Positions 53,092 to 62,757 are shown, numbered from the stretch's first letter. The stretch: DNA of 64,000 bases from Anaerolineales bacterium (GCA_016929095.1 JAFGJM010000036.1:124001-188000); one strand, 5' to 3'. A program made the numbers and translations. The notes: generated from the letters alone by a model not told the origin.

Positions 53092-54735
53092 TTATTCAAA
53101 TATCCTCGGTTCGCCAACCAGATAACGGAATGCTTCGCCGTATTGTGCCTGTCCTTCATCGGAGAGCACATATTTTATGGGTAAATCATCCAATTCATCC
53201 CAAAAATAAAGCAAATGCCAGGGAAATGCACAGGGATATTCGAAGAAAAAGCGATACGCGTAATTCCAGGCTTGCTGCACTTGTTCCTTTGTCAACCTGC
53301 CTATAGTGTCTAGTGTAAGCAATTTCTCGATCTGTTCATAAAAATCATCCCAGGATACCGGATCAAAGGTAAAGCCCTTGCCCCGGTAATGCGTTTGCCC
53401 GCTGACGATAACCGGCACACCACTCATCGCCATTTCCATACCGGTCGTTGTGGTATAAACCAGACCCAGGCTGGCAATTTCGACCAGGTCATAGGTATTG
53501 ATCGGGTCATCGGCAGCGACTAAATGAATATTTTCTGGCAGCTCCGGTAAAACCTGCGATACCACATCGCTTACCGAAGGTCCTTTAGTGTAACGCTCGC
53601 CCGGGTGAATGCGTACGACTAATTGGACTTTATTTAAACCGGCAAAAAACCGCAGGGTTTGCTGCAACCAATCTGTCATGCTCTGGCTGAAAACCTGCCT
53701 CCCCAGGGTCAGGCTGTCGCCAATCACATTAGCTGCCAATAATACCACAGGGCGGTCATCCAACCCTAATTGCTGGCGTACCTGCCCGCCTCCCTGGCTG
53801 GGAAGCCCTTGCCAGCGGCGGGAGAAATTTTCCCATAACCCGGCCTGCTGGCGGGAAGCAAACAAATCGCGCACCTTGCCTAATTGGTCATCACTTAATG
53901 CTATAGTTTTGCGACTCTGCCATAAATCATCGGTTTCCTGGCGCATCACCTCACGATTTTGCGCCAGCCAGATACGCTGCCGCTGTTCGCCAAATTCGTA
54001 GGTGGTGATCGGGATATCCAGAAAACGGGCTACTTGAAATACCGCCCCGTTTTCCAATATACTTCCATTTGGGGTTAAAACAACATCCACAGGGTTGGAT
54101 TTCAACCCATAAAACATGGCTTGTGCTGCCTGCATATTACGTTCAATGCGCATTCTATATAACAAACCAGCTGCTGAACTCTCATCATCGAGGTCGAATT
54201 CTTCGATTTGCAGAGTATATTGCACATCCCGCAAGGCTACCTGGTGAATATTCTTCGCCAGTTCATCGGGAAGAAGATTACCTTTTGTGTGGTTTGACCG
54301 TATATTTTTTATATCCAGCACAGGAACTACTCTAACCAGGGGGGCAGCCTTTTCTAATACATGCCGTGCATACAGGTTCTGGCGTCGAACATCGAAATTG
54401 GTCATGGGTTTGCGATAATTGGCATAAGGCAAGAATGCCAGGCTGACCTCATGCCCCAGGCCTGCTAACGCGGTGCTCAAGAGTGCACCATGCTCGATCC
54501 AGTAACGCAACGTTAAAAACAACAACAAACGCTTCTTGGGAGTGGCGGAGGCAAGATGCTTTTGCCGGGCTTCACCAGCCTGAGTGAGCCATTGCGGAAG
54601 CGCATTTTCGACCTTGCTCAGCGAAAAACTCTTGCTGAGCGGCTTCCCGGGCTGGCGTAATTGCCAATACAGCTCCGCCATCCATGGCAGCCCGCCCAAA
54701 ACTTGCTTCACTTGCTTTTTACTCACCATGCTCAC
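53092..54735 (-). CDS. capsule-synthesis-type glycosyltransferase-like protein (paralogue 2)
   Basis: Relative of the protein at 32117-33751: both have a divergent N-terminal half and a C-terminal GT-B-like part, here VVRIHPGERYTKGPSV (HPGE motif), TTTGMEMAMSGVPVIVSGQTHYRG. An extended N-terminal region contains a Phe-rich LLLFLTLRYWIEHGALLSTAL segment. GTG 54735 forms a GTGA overlap with the ABC ATPase stop and has a GGAG site; ATG 54729 is an alternative. Being coupled to the exporter genes, it may act on the chain end just before export. Confidence 0.78.
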   Translation of the reverse strand: MSMVSKKQVKQVLGGLPWMAELYWQLRQPGKPLSKSFSLSKVENALPQWLTQAGEARQKHLASATPKKRLLLFLTLRYWIEHGALLSTALAGLGHEVSLAFLPYANYRKPMTNFDVRRQNLYARHVLEKAAPLVRVVPVLDIKNIRSNHTKGNLLPDELAKNIHQVALRDVQYTLQIEEFDLDDESSAAGLLYRMRIERNMQAAQAMFYGLKSNPVDVVLTPNGSILENGAVFQVARFLDIPITTYEFGEQRQRIWLAQNREVMRQETDDLWQSRKTIALSDDQLGKVRDLFASRQQAGLWENFSRRWQGLPSQGGGQVRQQLGLDDRPVVLLAANVIGDSLTLGRQVFSQSMTDWLQQTLRFFAGLNKVQLVVRIHPGERYTKGPSVSDVVSQVLPELPENIHLVAADDPINTYDLVEIASLGLVYTTTTGMEMAMSGVPVIVSGQTHYRGKGFTFDPVSWDDFYEQIEKLLTLDTIGRLTKEQVQQAWNYAYRFFFEYPCAFPWHLLYFWDELDDLPIKYVLSDEGQAQYGEAFRYLVGEPRIFE

Positions 54736-56006
54736 GCTTCAAGCTCCTGAATAGCCCACGAAAGACGCGGCCGCATAAGACCCAATCGCGTCTCCAGCCA
54801 TTGCATCCCAGGTGCCCCGGTGACATCCACGGCAAATGCCAGGGCATGCTCATCCTGGAAAAACCGGCGCACGCGAAACACACTGGCATTGACGCCCAAT
54901 ATATAGCGACCTTCATTTAAAAAATCCTCCGGTATTTTGCAGACGCTTATATAACGCCCGGCACACCGCGCCCCATACTGCTCATATTGGGTCTGGTCGT
55001 CTGTGTCAAAAGAAGTGAAAATATGGTCGCCATGGGTGTTTAGTAAGTAGATACCCACCCTCAAATCGTTGACCGGGCTATCTAATTGATATTCAAACGC
55101 GATGGATGTTGGTTCGGTGGATCGTACCGTATCCACCACCTTGCCCTGCGGGTTGCACACGCGCAAAGCGATAGGATGAAAAGGCGCCGAATTTGCAGGA
55201 ATTTCGTCTGGCTGCCAGGTGCGCTCACCCGTTTGGGCAAACCCCGAAGACAGGTAATAATCCACAGCCTGAGCGGAAGGCGCCCGCAAAACCATTTTCC
55301 CTTTTTCTAATATGATGGTCTCGTTAGTTAATCGTTGTATCGCCGACATATTATGAGAGACGAACAACACGGTGCGCCCCTCTTGAGCTACATCACTCAT
55401 CTTCCCCAGGCATTTGCGCTGGAACTCTGCATCACCCACAGCCAGTACTTCATCCACAACCAGAATTTCCGGCTCCATATGCGCTGCCACGGCAAACGCT
55501 AACCGCAGGTACATGCCGCTGGAATAACGCTTCACGGGTGTATCGATAAATTTTTCCACACCCGAGAAATCCACGATCTCATCGAATTTCTTCTCGATCT
55601 CCTCACGTTTCATACCCAGAATAGCGCCATTCAGAAAAATGTTTTCCCGGCCGGTCAATTCGGGGTGAAACCCGGTGCCGACCTCCAGTAATGAACCCAC
55701 CCGTCCGTGAATTTCGGCATATCCTTCCGAGGGCTCTGTAACCCGAGAAAGGATTTTCAGTAAGGTGCTTTTCCCGGCGCCATTGCGCCCGATCACCCCT
55801 AATACTTCTCCCTGTTTTACATCAAACGAAATATCTCTCAAAGCCCAGATGGTTTCCACAGTGGAGGTATACCCGTGGCGTATCATGCGCACCGGCCATT
55901 TCACCGCCTCCACCAGGGTATCACGCAGTGTGGGGTAACTATCCACCTGTGTTCCGATACGATATTCTTTGCCTAAATTTTCAACGCGTATAGCAAGATC
56001 CGTCAT
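54732..56006 (-). CDS. wzt: ABC transporter ATP-binding protein, Wzt/TagH-like
   Basis: Cytosolic ATPase of a polysaccharide exporter. Walker A GRNGAGKST (73-81), signature YSSGMYLRLAF (161-171), Walker B ILVVDEVL (181-188) and the H-loop SHNM near 217. Beyond residue 250 an extra beta-rich Wzt_C-like domain of about 150 residues is present; in O-antigen exporters that domain recognises the modified end of the glycan (methyl, phosphate or other cap). Hence a terminal modification, for example methylation by one of the three methyltransferases, may control export. Confidence 0.95.
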   Translation of the reverse strand: MTDLAIRVENLGKEYRIGTQVDSYPTLRDTLVEAVKWPVRMIRHGYTSTVETIWALRDISFDVKQGEVLGVIGRNGAGKSTLLKILSRVTEPSEGYAEIHGRVGSLLEVGTGFHPELTGRENIFLNGAILGMKREEIEKKFDEIVDFSGVEKFIDTPVKRYSSGMYLRLAFAVAAHMEPEILVVDEVLAVGDAEFQRKCLGKMSDVAQEGRTVLFVSHNMSAIQRLTNETIILEKGKMVLRAPSAQAVDYYLSSGFAQTGERTWQPDEIPANSAPFHPIALRVCNPQGKVVDTVRSTEPTSIAFEYQLDSPVNDLRVGIYLLNTHGDHIFTSFDTDDQTQYEQYGARCAGRYISVCKIPEDFLNEGRYILGVNASVFRVRRFFQDEHALAFAVDVTGAPGMQWLETRLGLMRPRLSWAIQELEA

Positions 56007-56010
56007 AATT

Positions 56011-56075
56011 CGCCTGATTCCCGATTACCTGATACCTTTTCACTATTCTCCATTCACCATTCACTTTCTATCAGA
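56011..56075. repeat. degenerate heptamer array
   Basis: GCCTGAT, TCCCGAT, TACCTGA, TACCTTT then CACTATT, CTCCATT, CACCATT, CACTTTC at 7-base spacing, filling the gap between the permease stop and the ATPase start. Confidence 0.68.
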
Positions 56076-56922
56076 TCATATCCGCAAAGGTGCGCTCCAT
56101 ACGGCGAAAATAAAGCGCTCCGGTGACCAATAAGGTCAAAGAAATCAACGCCGAAATTCCCAGAACACTCCATTGCAGGGTTTGGGTGCCCAATAATGCC
56201 CAGCGAAAGCCTTCTACCACACCCACCATCGGATTAAGCGCATAAAGCATTTGCCAGCGGGCGGGAACTTCTTTTGCCGCATAAGCCACCGGCGTAACCA
56301 ACAACCAGATTTGGGTCAAAAACGGCAAAATATAATTGACATCCCGGTAAAGCACATTAAGCGCCGAAAGCCACAAACCAAAGCCTAATGCAGTAACAAT
56401 AGCCAATAATAAGAATAGAGGCAGCGTCCACACGGCAACGGTTGGTACAACCCTGTAATACACCATCATCAGGAGCAATATCACAAATTGGATCAAGAAA
56501 TCCACCACGCCCCCCAGCACTGAAGATAGCGGAATGATGAGGCGGGGGAAATAGATTTTTGTGATCATGCTGCGATTGGACAACATCGAGCGTCCGGCAT
56601 CTGTCAACGCTTTGCTGAACAATCCCCAGGGTAACAGGGCGGTAAAAGTGAAGATAGGCCTGGGAATATCACCGGTGGACATTTTCGCCAGATTACCGAA
56701 GATAACCGTAAGTACTAACATATTAAGCAGTGGCTGTAAGATCGCCCAGGCAGCGCCCAGCACAGTCTGCTTATAACGCACCTTGATATCCCGCCAGGTG
56801 AGGAAATAGATCAACTCCCGAAATGTCCATAAATCTTTTAAATTCAATGCTGCCCATCCCTTTGATGGACGCAGCACAACAATCTCTTTCGGTGAACGAG
56901 TGGTAATTGCTGTTTCTGTCAT
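56071..56922 (-). CDS. wzm: ABC-2 type polysaccharide export permease, Wzm/TagG-like
   Basis: Inner-membrane permease with six hydrophobic segments. FRELIYFLTWRDIKVRYKQTVLGAAWAILQPL is the characteristic N-terminal amphipathic and first-helix region of the family, and FLTQIWLLVTPVAY, ALNPMVGVVEGFRWALLG complete the signature. ATG 56922, 4 bases after the fcl stop, was chosen; an upstream start at 56961 would overlap fcl for no conserved gain. Exports the glycan with Wzt. Confidence 0.95.
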   Translation of the reverse strand: MTETAITTRSPKEIVVLRPSKGWAALNLKDLWTFRELIYFLTWRDIKVRYKQTVLGAAWAILQPLLNMLVLTVIFGNLAKMSTGDIPRPIFTFTALLPWGLFSKALTDAGRSMLSNRSMITKIYFPRLIIPLSSVLGGVVDFLIQFVILLLMMVYYRVVPTVAVWTLPLFLLLAIVTALGFGLWLSALNVLYRDVNYILPFLTQIWLLVTPVAYAAKEVPARWQMLYALNPMVGVVEGFRWALLGTQTLQWSVLGISALISLTLLVTGALYFRRMERTFADMI

Positions 56923-56926
56923 AGGT

Positions 56927-57886
56927 TCATGATTTCTTTTGGCTTTGCCGGTACCAGGCAATCGTGCGCCTTAATCCTTCCTCGAAGGGCATTTTGGCTT
57001 CAAAGCCGAAGTATTCCTTTGCCCGGCTTACATTCAAGGCGCGGCGTGGTTGCCCGTTGGGTTTGCTGGTATCCCAAACCAGCCTGCCATTATACCCGGT
57101 AAGACGGGCAATCATCTCTGCCAGATCTTTAATGCTGATTTCCATGCCCGAGCCCAGGTTGAAAGGTTCGCGCCCGTTATAGTGTTCGGTTGCCATTATT
57201 ATGCCTTCTGCGGCATCCTCAACGTATAAAAATTCCCGGGTGGGAGAACCATCGCCCCACAGCACCACTTGCTCTTCGCCGCGTTCCTGGGCATCCACAC
57301 ATTTCCGGATCATAGCGGGAATGACGTGAGAGGTCTCCAAATTGAAATTATCTCGGGGACCGTATAAATTCACCGGCAGCATATAGATCGCATTGAAACC
57401 GTATTGATCGCGGTAAGCTTGCGCCTGTACCAACAACATCTTTTTTGCCAGGCCATAGGGAGCATTGGTTTCCTCAGGATATCCATCCCATAGATTCTCT
57501 TCCCGGAAAGGCAAAGGGGTGAATTTGGGATATGCGCAAATAGTGCCGATGGCGACAAATTTCTCCAGGCCGCGTTTCCAGGCTTCATGCATTAATTGGA
57601 CGCCCATCATCAGGTTGATATAGAAGAAATCCGCCGGGCGGGCTCGGTTAGCGCCAATACCACCTGCCAGCGCAGCCAGATGGATCACGATATCCGGCTG
57701 GGCGGTATCGTACATACGTTGGATATCTTCCGGCTTTACCAAATCGTATTCCTCGATCATGGGGACATAGATATGTTCAGCGCCACGCTGGCGTAATTTC
57801 TCGGTGACGAACGAACCCAGGAAACCCGCCCCTCCGGTAACACACACGCGACGGTCTTTCCAGAAATCAGACACAGAATTGGTCAT
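56927..57886 (-). CDS. fcl: GDP-L-fucose synthase-like NAD(P)-dependent epimerase
   Basis: Extended SDR that converts GDP-4-keto-6-deoxy-mannose to GDP-L-fucose in its family. [14 protein letters not shown] is the cofactor site; [27 protein letters not shown] and IGTICAYPK (catalytic Ser/Thr-Ile-Cys region), YGLAKKML (YxxxK) and [13 protein letters not shown] follow the Fcl/WcaG pattern closely. ATG 57886 with GAGGAG 6 bases before it was chosen. Gmd, which makes its substrate, is encoded at 62758-63726. Confidence 0.93.
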   Translation of the reverse strand: MTNSVSDFWKDRRVCVTGGAGFLGSFVTEKLRQRGAEHIYVPMIEEYDLVKPEDIQRMYDTAQPDIVIHLAALAGGIGANRARPADFFYINLMMGVQLMHEAWKRGLEKFVAIGTICAYPKFTPLPFREENLWDGYPEETNAPYGLAKKMLLVQAQAYRDQYGFNAIYMLPVNLYGPRDNFNLETSHVIPAMIRKCVDAQERGEEQVVLWGDGSPTREFLYVEDAAEGIIMATEHYNGREPFNLGSGMEISIKDLAEMIARLTGYNGRLVWDTSKPNGQPRRALNVSRAKEYFGFEAKMPFEEGLRRTIAWYRQSQKKS

Positions 57887-58060
57887 GGGCATCTCCTCTT
57901 TTAGCATTCAGGCAATAAGGTAATCCAACTTCAGATACAAGGCACCAAAAATCGAACATAATATCAAACATTTGTCGTCAATATAATTCATTGAAATATG
58001 ATCAACTTCCAAACTCACGCGCTTCAGGTGAATAAGGGGAAAACGTGCGTGAGATTTTCT
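57887..58060. other. 174-bp intergenic region upstream of fcl-wzm-wzt
   Basis: AT-rich. CTCACGCGC (58014-58022) and GTGCGTGAG (58045-58053) form an imperfect stem with a 22-base loop after the regulator stop, a weak terminator candidate. At 57985-57997 AATTCA is followed by TTGAAAT, a degraded match to half of the operator seen at 58551 and 63749. No convincing -35/-10 pair was found. A short, weak heptamer-like stretch lies at 57905-57940, overlapping the fcl start region. Confidence 0.45.
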
Positions 58061-58537
58061 TCATTGCTTTTCCGGCTGATGTAAACGTACTTTTACACCG
58101 GATACCTCTAATATTGGCACATTACCGTCATTTACAAGGGTAATATTTTGTTCCAGGCAGGTTAAACGGCAAATATCGGCAATGTCACCTTCACCTTCCA
58201 GGCGCACCTGGCTATACTCGGCTTTACTCACCTCTGCCAGCAATTCAAGCACATGCAGCCGTGTGCGGCGATATAAACGCATGGATTGGTCGATATAATT
58301 TATGGTCAGGCGGGCACGAAAGGCAATGCCTTCCGGCGTAATGATATAGCGCAATTTCCGTCTCTGGGCGCGTTTTACTTTGACATATCCCTTGGCAACA
58401 AAACGTTTGATATGCCAGTTCACTGTGCCCACTGCCACGCCTAATTGCGCCGCCAGTGAGGCTTGCGAAACATCTGGATCGCTTTCGATGCTCTCCAGTA
58501 ATGTTAATTCGCGGACAGGATCAGGTTGAATATCCAT
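58061..58537 (-). CDS. winged-helix transcriptional regulator (MarR/HTH_24-like)
   Basis: Small DNA-binding protein, 158 residues. The helix-turn-helix is LTLLESIESDPDVSQASLAAQLGVAVGTVNWHIKRFVAKGYVKV-like over residues 12-55 (recognition helix VGTVNWHIKRF), followed by a wing with basic KRAQRRKLRYIITPEG. Related regulators are known near exopolysaccharide genes. A C-terminal domain of about 60 residues may sense a ligand. ATG 58537 was chosen (TTG 58543 rejected). A strong promoter overlapped by a palindrome stands just upstream, and the same pair precedes gmd, so it probably regulates itself and the locus. Confidence 0.85.
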   Translation of the reverse strand: MDIQPDPVRELTLLESIESDPDVSQASLAAQLGVAVGTVNWHIKRFVAKGYVKVKRAQRRKLRYIITPEGIAFRARLTINYIDQSMRLYRRTRLHVLELLAEVSKAEYSQVRLEGEGDIADICRLTCLEQNITLVNDGNVPILEVSGVKVRLHQPEKQ

Positions 58538-58550
58538 AAACAATTCCTAA

Positions 58551-58567
58551 AATTCAGTTACTGAATT
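58551..58567. promoter_or_regulatory. palindromic operator candidate upstream of the regulator
   Basis: AATTCAGT-T-ACTGAATT, a perfect 8+1+8 palindrome, written as AATTCA-N5-TGAATT. It overlaps the -10 element of the regulator promoter. The same AATTCA-N5-TGAATT pattern lies at 63749-63765 over the gmd promoter. Confidence 0.68.
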
Positions 58568-58592
58568 ATAACGCCAGATCAAATTCGGTCAA
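58565..58592 (-). promoter_or_regulatory. sigma-70-type promoter of the regulator gene
   Basis: Minus strand TTGACC (58587-58592), 16-base spacer, TATAAT (58565-58570); the ATG follows about 28 bases later. The spacer begins GAAT, as in the gmd promoter. Confidence 0.72.
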
Positions 58593-58612
58593 GGGTGGGA
58601 TTCAATAAACGA

Positions 58613-60649
58613 TCACTCACATTTCTTATTGATTTTTGTTTGAGGGATCAGTAATTGCACTTTTAACTCTTTAACAGTTTTGATCGCCGTATAATAACAA
58701 CGTAGATTTTTTCCAACGTAATTAACCCAGGCGTTATTTTCTTCGCCAAAGCGCTCGGCTTCTCCTTTCACCGGGAGATATAACGGCTCACTGATGATCA
58801 TGTGATAGCGTTGGTGTTTTAAATCTTGATGAAATTGCTCAAGATATTCCGGATTTCCGGCCATTGCCATCTCCATTAAAAATACCCGTTCATACTCCGG
58901 AACAAGCTTTACGCCCTGTACTTCGCCAAAGATCAATAATTGGCGCTCCCCGATGAATAACACGTCACCCTCCGCCCCGGCTTTCTCAATCAAGCGACGG
59001 ATTTTTGACAGGTCCGTATCGAGAACTTCCTGGTCCGGATAGGTCAATGCACCGCCGGAAAAAATGGTAAATAAAACCGGCGCTAAAATTGCATAAGACA
59101 GCAGTATTCCGTGTAAGTTTATATTGAGACGTTTCACCTCAAGTGGATGAAGAGACCCATCACTTTCAGACGGCGGTGTATCGAATGTTAATTTATCAAA
59201 ATAGATCAAACCGCAAATGACCAAAAGCACAGTCAGAAAAGCATCCATGTTGTGTAAATTGCTGCCACCGCCGATTTTAACACTCACCACCAAACCCCCG
59301 GCAAATAAGACGAACAATATGGCGGCTAATCCAACCAACCGGATAATATGCACCCGATGCCAATGCCTCCATAGCCGCATACAAGCCAACAAAATCAACG
59401 GCAATGAAACAAAAACCGCTGCACCCAGGATGCCCAATGGATAGGTCGAATTGGGAAATAATCGATACCACAGCAAATTAGATGAAAAACTGGAAGTAAA
59501 CTGCCCCACCGGATTACCCGAAATCCGGATATATACAACCTGGGAAACTGCGGCAATGACGAAGCCTCCAACGGTCGACAAAGCAGGGAGTAACAGATAA
59601 CGCCATAAAGATTTCCCCTGCCGGTTTACTTCGAGGAAATACAAGGCGGAAGCTAACAACCCCGGCACGGGATACCAGTTCACCCGGCTGATTCCCGCCC
59701 ATATCGAAGCAAAAACCAACGCCAGATATGAAATGATGAGACTACGACGATCATGTCGAGTTGGGAAAAAGCAGGCGATGATCAGAATCGCCGGTACCTG
59801 CAGGTGATAATATACCGGGCCGATCAGAACGAATAAAAAGCTCCACACGACTACTGTAAGACGTAAAAACCCATCCCGGATATCCAACCGGCGGGTAAAC
59901 ACCGTAGCAAAGCCCAAGCTGATAAAAATCCACAACACCACCTGCCATAAGCGGTGTAACCAAAGCGGGGAATGAGGAATAATAAACGGAATGGATTGCA
60001 AAAGATAACGCGTGGGATGCAAAATGGTTAGCGGGAGCGCCTCTCCATATATTTTTTTAGCAAAAAACAAGGAGGCGTAATAATAACGGCTGGCTTCCGA
60101 CCAACTCAGAGTTAGCGGATATGTAGAAACATCAGGGATATATGCCGCTAATCTAAAGCCAAAGGCTGTGAAAACAGCCGCGCCGCCTAACAACACGATC
60201 CACCGTTGACGAATGCCTGCCGATTTCAATAAACCACTTCCCAAACACGTTAACAGCCAAAAGGACAACAGCCGGGATGCTTTATCTTTATAGATCAATC
60301 CCGAAGGGCTCATTAATAAATATGAAACGCCAGCTACCATCAGCACAAAAACCAGGATATTGACGCGCTTAAATTGGCGCAGCCAGGTTTCCCCCCTATC
60401 GAAATATTCAAATACCAGCCCCTGCCAGCGTGAGAATGAAACGCCGAGGGTAAATATTGAAAAAAAGCAGACGCCTATCCCAAAAACAAACTTTACCAGA
60501 AGCCGCCGGGATAAGAAAAGAATCCCCGCCTGGTATGCCGGAATTGCAAAACTATATACCCACCAGGCAAAAAGAAAAGCGGTAATCCCGCATACCACAC
60601 GCAAGGCGTTCACACGCCAATGATCCTTAATTTCGCCAGTATTTTGCAT
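58613..60649 (-). CDS. large polytopic membrane protein, GT-C-like
   Basis: 678 residues with about twelve hydrophobic segments to residue 535 and a soluble C-terminal domain (540-678) containing GDVLFIGERQLLIF and IISEPLYLP. No glycosyltransferase motif can be fixed with certainty; the SWSEASRYYYASLFFAKKIYG loop near residue 180 could hold a catalytic acid. The C-terminal domain resembles those of membrane glycosyltransferases, which read a carrier-linked glycan. It lies 7 bases after the flippase-like gene, in the gmd transcription unit. Confidence 0.65.
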   Translation of the reverse strand: MQNTGEIKDHWRVNALRVVCGITAFLFAWWVYSFAIPAYQAGILFLSRRLLVKFVFGIGVCFFSIFTLGVSFSRWQGLVFEYFDRGETWLRQFKRVNILVFVLMVAGVSYLLMSPSGLIYKDKASRLLSFWLLTCLGSGLLKSAGIRQRWIVLLGGAAVFTAFGFRLAAYIPDVSTYPLTLSWSEASRYYYASLFFAKKIYGEALPLTILHPTRYLLQSIPFIIPHSPLWLHRLWQVVLWIFISLGFATVFTRRLDIRDGFLRLTVVVWSFLFVLIGPVYYHLQVPAILIIACFFPTRHDRRSLIISYLALVFASIWAGISRVNWYPVPGLLASALYFLEVNRQGKSLWRYLLLPALSTVGGFVIAAVSQVVYIRISGNPVGQFTSSFSSNLLWYRLFPNSTYPLGILGAAVFVSLPLILLACMRLWRHWHRVHIIRLVGLAAILFVLFAGGLVVSVKIGGGSNLHNMDAFLTVLLVICGLIYFDKLTFDTPPSESDGSLHPLEVKRLNINLHGILLSYAILAPVLFTIFSGGALTYPDQEVLDTDLSKIRRLIEKAGAEGDVLFIGERQLLIFGEVQGVKLVPEYERVFLMEMAMAGNPEYLEQFHQDLKHQRYHMIISEPLYLPVKGEAERFGEENNAWVNYVGKNLRCYYTAIKTVKELKVQLLIPQTKINKKCE

Positions 60650-60656
60650 ATCGGTA

Positions 60657-61760
60657 TCAATCCGGGGTGATAACCGGTAGATCTTCGCTGGGTGTTTGCG
60701 TCTGTTTGGCGCGGGCTTCTAAAATACCAGGCACAAAAAATGCGCCTGGCAAGCTGGCGAACATCACCAGGGTGCGGAGCAATAAAGCAATCGTCAGGCT
60801 GCTTTGGTAAGAGATGCCCCCCAGGTTTGAATAGATAAATGCCATCGAGACTTCTTGCAGACCATAACCATTGATCGAAATGGGGATTTGCGTGATAAAG
60901 TAAACAAAACTCCACAACCCGGCGACATGCCAAAAGGTGATCGTCTCACCCATGCCATGCAATAACAGGGTAATGGTTCCGAAATGACACAACATATGTA
61001 CCCAGGTGCAAATGAAGGCGTAGATCAATCCTTTTGGATGATTTACCCACCTGGAAAAAGCGGTTACAACCTGTTTGATAAACCGGCGTCCTTTCTCCCA
61101 TAATGTTTGCATCCATTGATTTCGAGAGAATAGCGACAGGCTAAGCACGATTGGGATATCTTGTGAGTTTGTCCAAAAAGTTGATTTGTTCTTGTCGCAC
61201 GAAGTATGTTTCACAAGCGAAGCGAAACATCTCACGCGAGAGATAAAAAGACCCTTCGCTTCATTCAGGTTGTCAGGCTTCTTTGGGGGCAATCCCATGG
61301 TTAGCCCGGAAGCCAGGTGGGATAAACCAAAAGGTAAAGCCGTCACCATCCCTGCCATCCCTATCAGGCGGTCGACAATCAAAGAGGCTGTACCGATGGA
61401 GACATCATATTTGAGTTGAATGGCGCCCGCCAAACGCACCACATCCCCGCCAATTGTAGTAGGCAAAAAGTTGGAGGCAAATAACCCGCTAAACGTCAAT
61501 CGCGCGCTATCCTGGAAGGAAATATCCAGTCCTGCCGATTTTAGCAAAACATGCCATCTGCCGGTAACAGCCAGGCGTGAAATAAAAATCAGCCCGATTG
61601 CCAACAAAAAGCGGTTAAAGGGGATCAAGCGGATGGCATCGACGATTTCATTCCACCCCTGCTGGCTGAGCAATACCACCAATAAAGCCAGGGTTAAGAG
61701 GGTTCCCCCAAGTCGCAGCCACAATCCCTTATTTTGCCTGTTCATCAGGCTGTTTCTCAT
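60657..61760 (-). CDS. LPG synthase TM/UPF0104 membrane protein interrupted in frame by a repeat element
   Basis: Same family as 8579-9649 (ISRLAVTGRWHVLL, FSGLFASNFLPTTIGGDVVRL, SLIVDRLIGMAGM, and ISINGYGLQEVSMAFIY). Between SGLTM and QDIPI lie 44 residues (GLPPKKPDNLNEAKG ... STFWTNS) that are hydrophilic, contain three Cys and do not belong to the family; they are the translation of the palindromic element at 61165-61296. Without them the protein would be 323 residues, the normal size. The frame stays open, so the protein may still fold with an extra loop. ATG 61760 has an AAGGTG site. Confidence 0.85.
   Translation of the reverse strand: MRNSLMNRQNKGLWLRLGGTLLTLALLVVLLSQQGWNEIVDAIRLIPFNRFLLAIGLIFISRLAVTGRWHVLLKSAGLDISFQDSARLTFSGLFASNFLPTTIGGDVVRLAGAIQLKYDVSIGTASLIVDRLIGMAGMVTALPFGLSHLASGLTMGLPPKKPDNLNEAKGLFISRVRCFASLVKHTSCDKNKSTFWTNSQDIPIVLSLSLFSRNQWMQTLWEKGRRFIKQVVTAFSRWVNHPKGLIYAFICTWVHMLCHFGTITLLLHGMGETITFWHVAGLWSFVYFITQIPISINGYGLQEVSMAFIYSNLGGISYQSSLTIALLLRTLVMFASLPGAFFVPGILEARAKQTQTPSEDLPVITPD
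61165..61296. repeat. 132-bp palindromic element, copy B, inside a gene
   Basis: Same length as copy A (17894-18025) and alignable from end to end with small gaps. The core AAGCGAAGCGAAACATCT is identical in both, and ATGTTTC...GAAACAT makes an internal stem. Its length is 44 codons exactly, so the host gene keeps its frame. Confidence 0.78.
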
Positions 61761-62706
61761 TGATCACCTTACGGATATTGTAGATGGGTTTCCGCTGCGA
61801 TTCGTGATAAGTGCGGATGAGCATTTCTGCCAATAAGCCCATTAGAATCGATTGAACACCCAGTATCATCAACATGGTCGTTAATTGCAATAGCGGCGAA
61901 CGAATCAGGTGTTCGTCATATAAAATTCGGCGGACGATTAAAGCAATCAGAGTAATGACGCTTATTGCCATTAACCCTAATCCGGCGCCGCCAAACAGAT
62001 AAATGGGTTTATTAGCATAACTCATCAAGAATTTAACAGTAAAAAGATCCAACACCACTTTGAGTGTGCGCCCAAGCCCATATTTGGCTTTGCCATATTT
62101 TCGGGCATGATGGTGCACAGGGACTTCCACGATTTTGGCGCCAACACTGGATGCAAAAGCAGGAATAAAGCGATGCATTTCACCATAAAGATGAAACCCA
62201 GCCAGCACCTCTTTGCGATATGCTTTTAAGGTGCAACCATAATCGTGCAAGTGAACACCGGTGACGATGGAAATCAACCCGTTGGCAATCCGTGAAGGAA
62301 GCGTACGGGTGATAAAAGTATCCTGCCGGTTAACGCGCCAACCGCTGACCACATCATAGCCTTGATTGATCTTTTCCATCATCATGGGGATATCAGCAGG
62401 ATCGTTCTGCAGATCAGCGTCCAGTAAAACGATCACATCTCCCTGAGAATGATCGATCCCCGCCACAATGGCTGCTGTTTGACCGAAATTGCGGCGAAAT
62501 GAAACCACGCGAATGTGCGCCGGATCGTTGGCTGCCAACTTTTCCAACACCGGTAAGCTGTTATCTGCACTGCCATCATCGATGTATACCACTTCCCAGG
62601 GGATATTTAACTCACTCAAAGCGCTATTAATGGCTTCGTGTAAAAAGCCAAGGCTTTCTTCTTCGTTGTAAACAGGAACTACGATTGAAAGGCTATATGA
62701 TTCCAC
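61729..62706 (-). CDS. GT2 polyprenyl-phosphate glycosyltransferase (GtrB/DPM1-like)
   Basis: Makes a polyprenyl-phosphate-linked sugar on the inner membrane face. SIVVPVYNEEESLG, IDDGSADNS, FRRNFGQTAAIVAGIDHSQGDVIVLLDADLQNDPADIP carry the donor and metal sites (DADLQND), and KYGKAKYG precedes two transmembrane segments (about residues 225-305), as in GtrB and ArnC. It would supply the lipid-linked donor for the GT-C and PMT-like proteins of this locus. Confidence 0.94.
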   Translation of the reverse strand: MESYSLSIVVPVYNEEESLGFLHEAINSALSELNIPWEVVYIDDGSADNSLPVLEKLAANDPAHIRVVSFRRNFGQTAAIVAGIDHSQGDVIVLLDADLQNDPADIPMMMEKINQGYDVVSGWRVNRQDTFITRTLPSRIANGLISIVTGVHLHDYGCTLKAYRKEVLAGFHLYGEMHRFIPAFASSVGAKIVEVPVHHHARKYGKAKYGLGRTLKVVLDLFTVKFLMSYANKPIYLFGGAGLGLMAISVITLIALIVRRILYDEHLIRSPLLQLTTMLMILGVQSILMGLLAEMLIRTYHESQRKPIYNIRKVINEKQPDEQAK

Positions 62707-62757
62707 AGAAAGACTCCGACAACTGCGTGCAGAAAATCGCTTTACAAACCGGCATGA

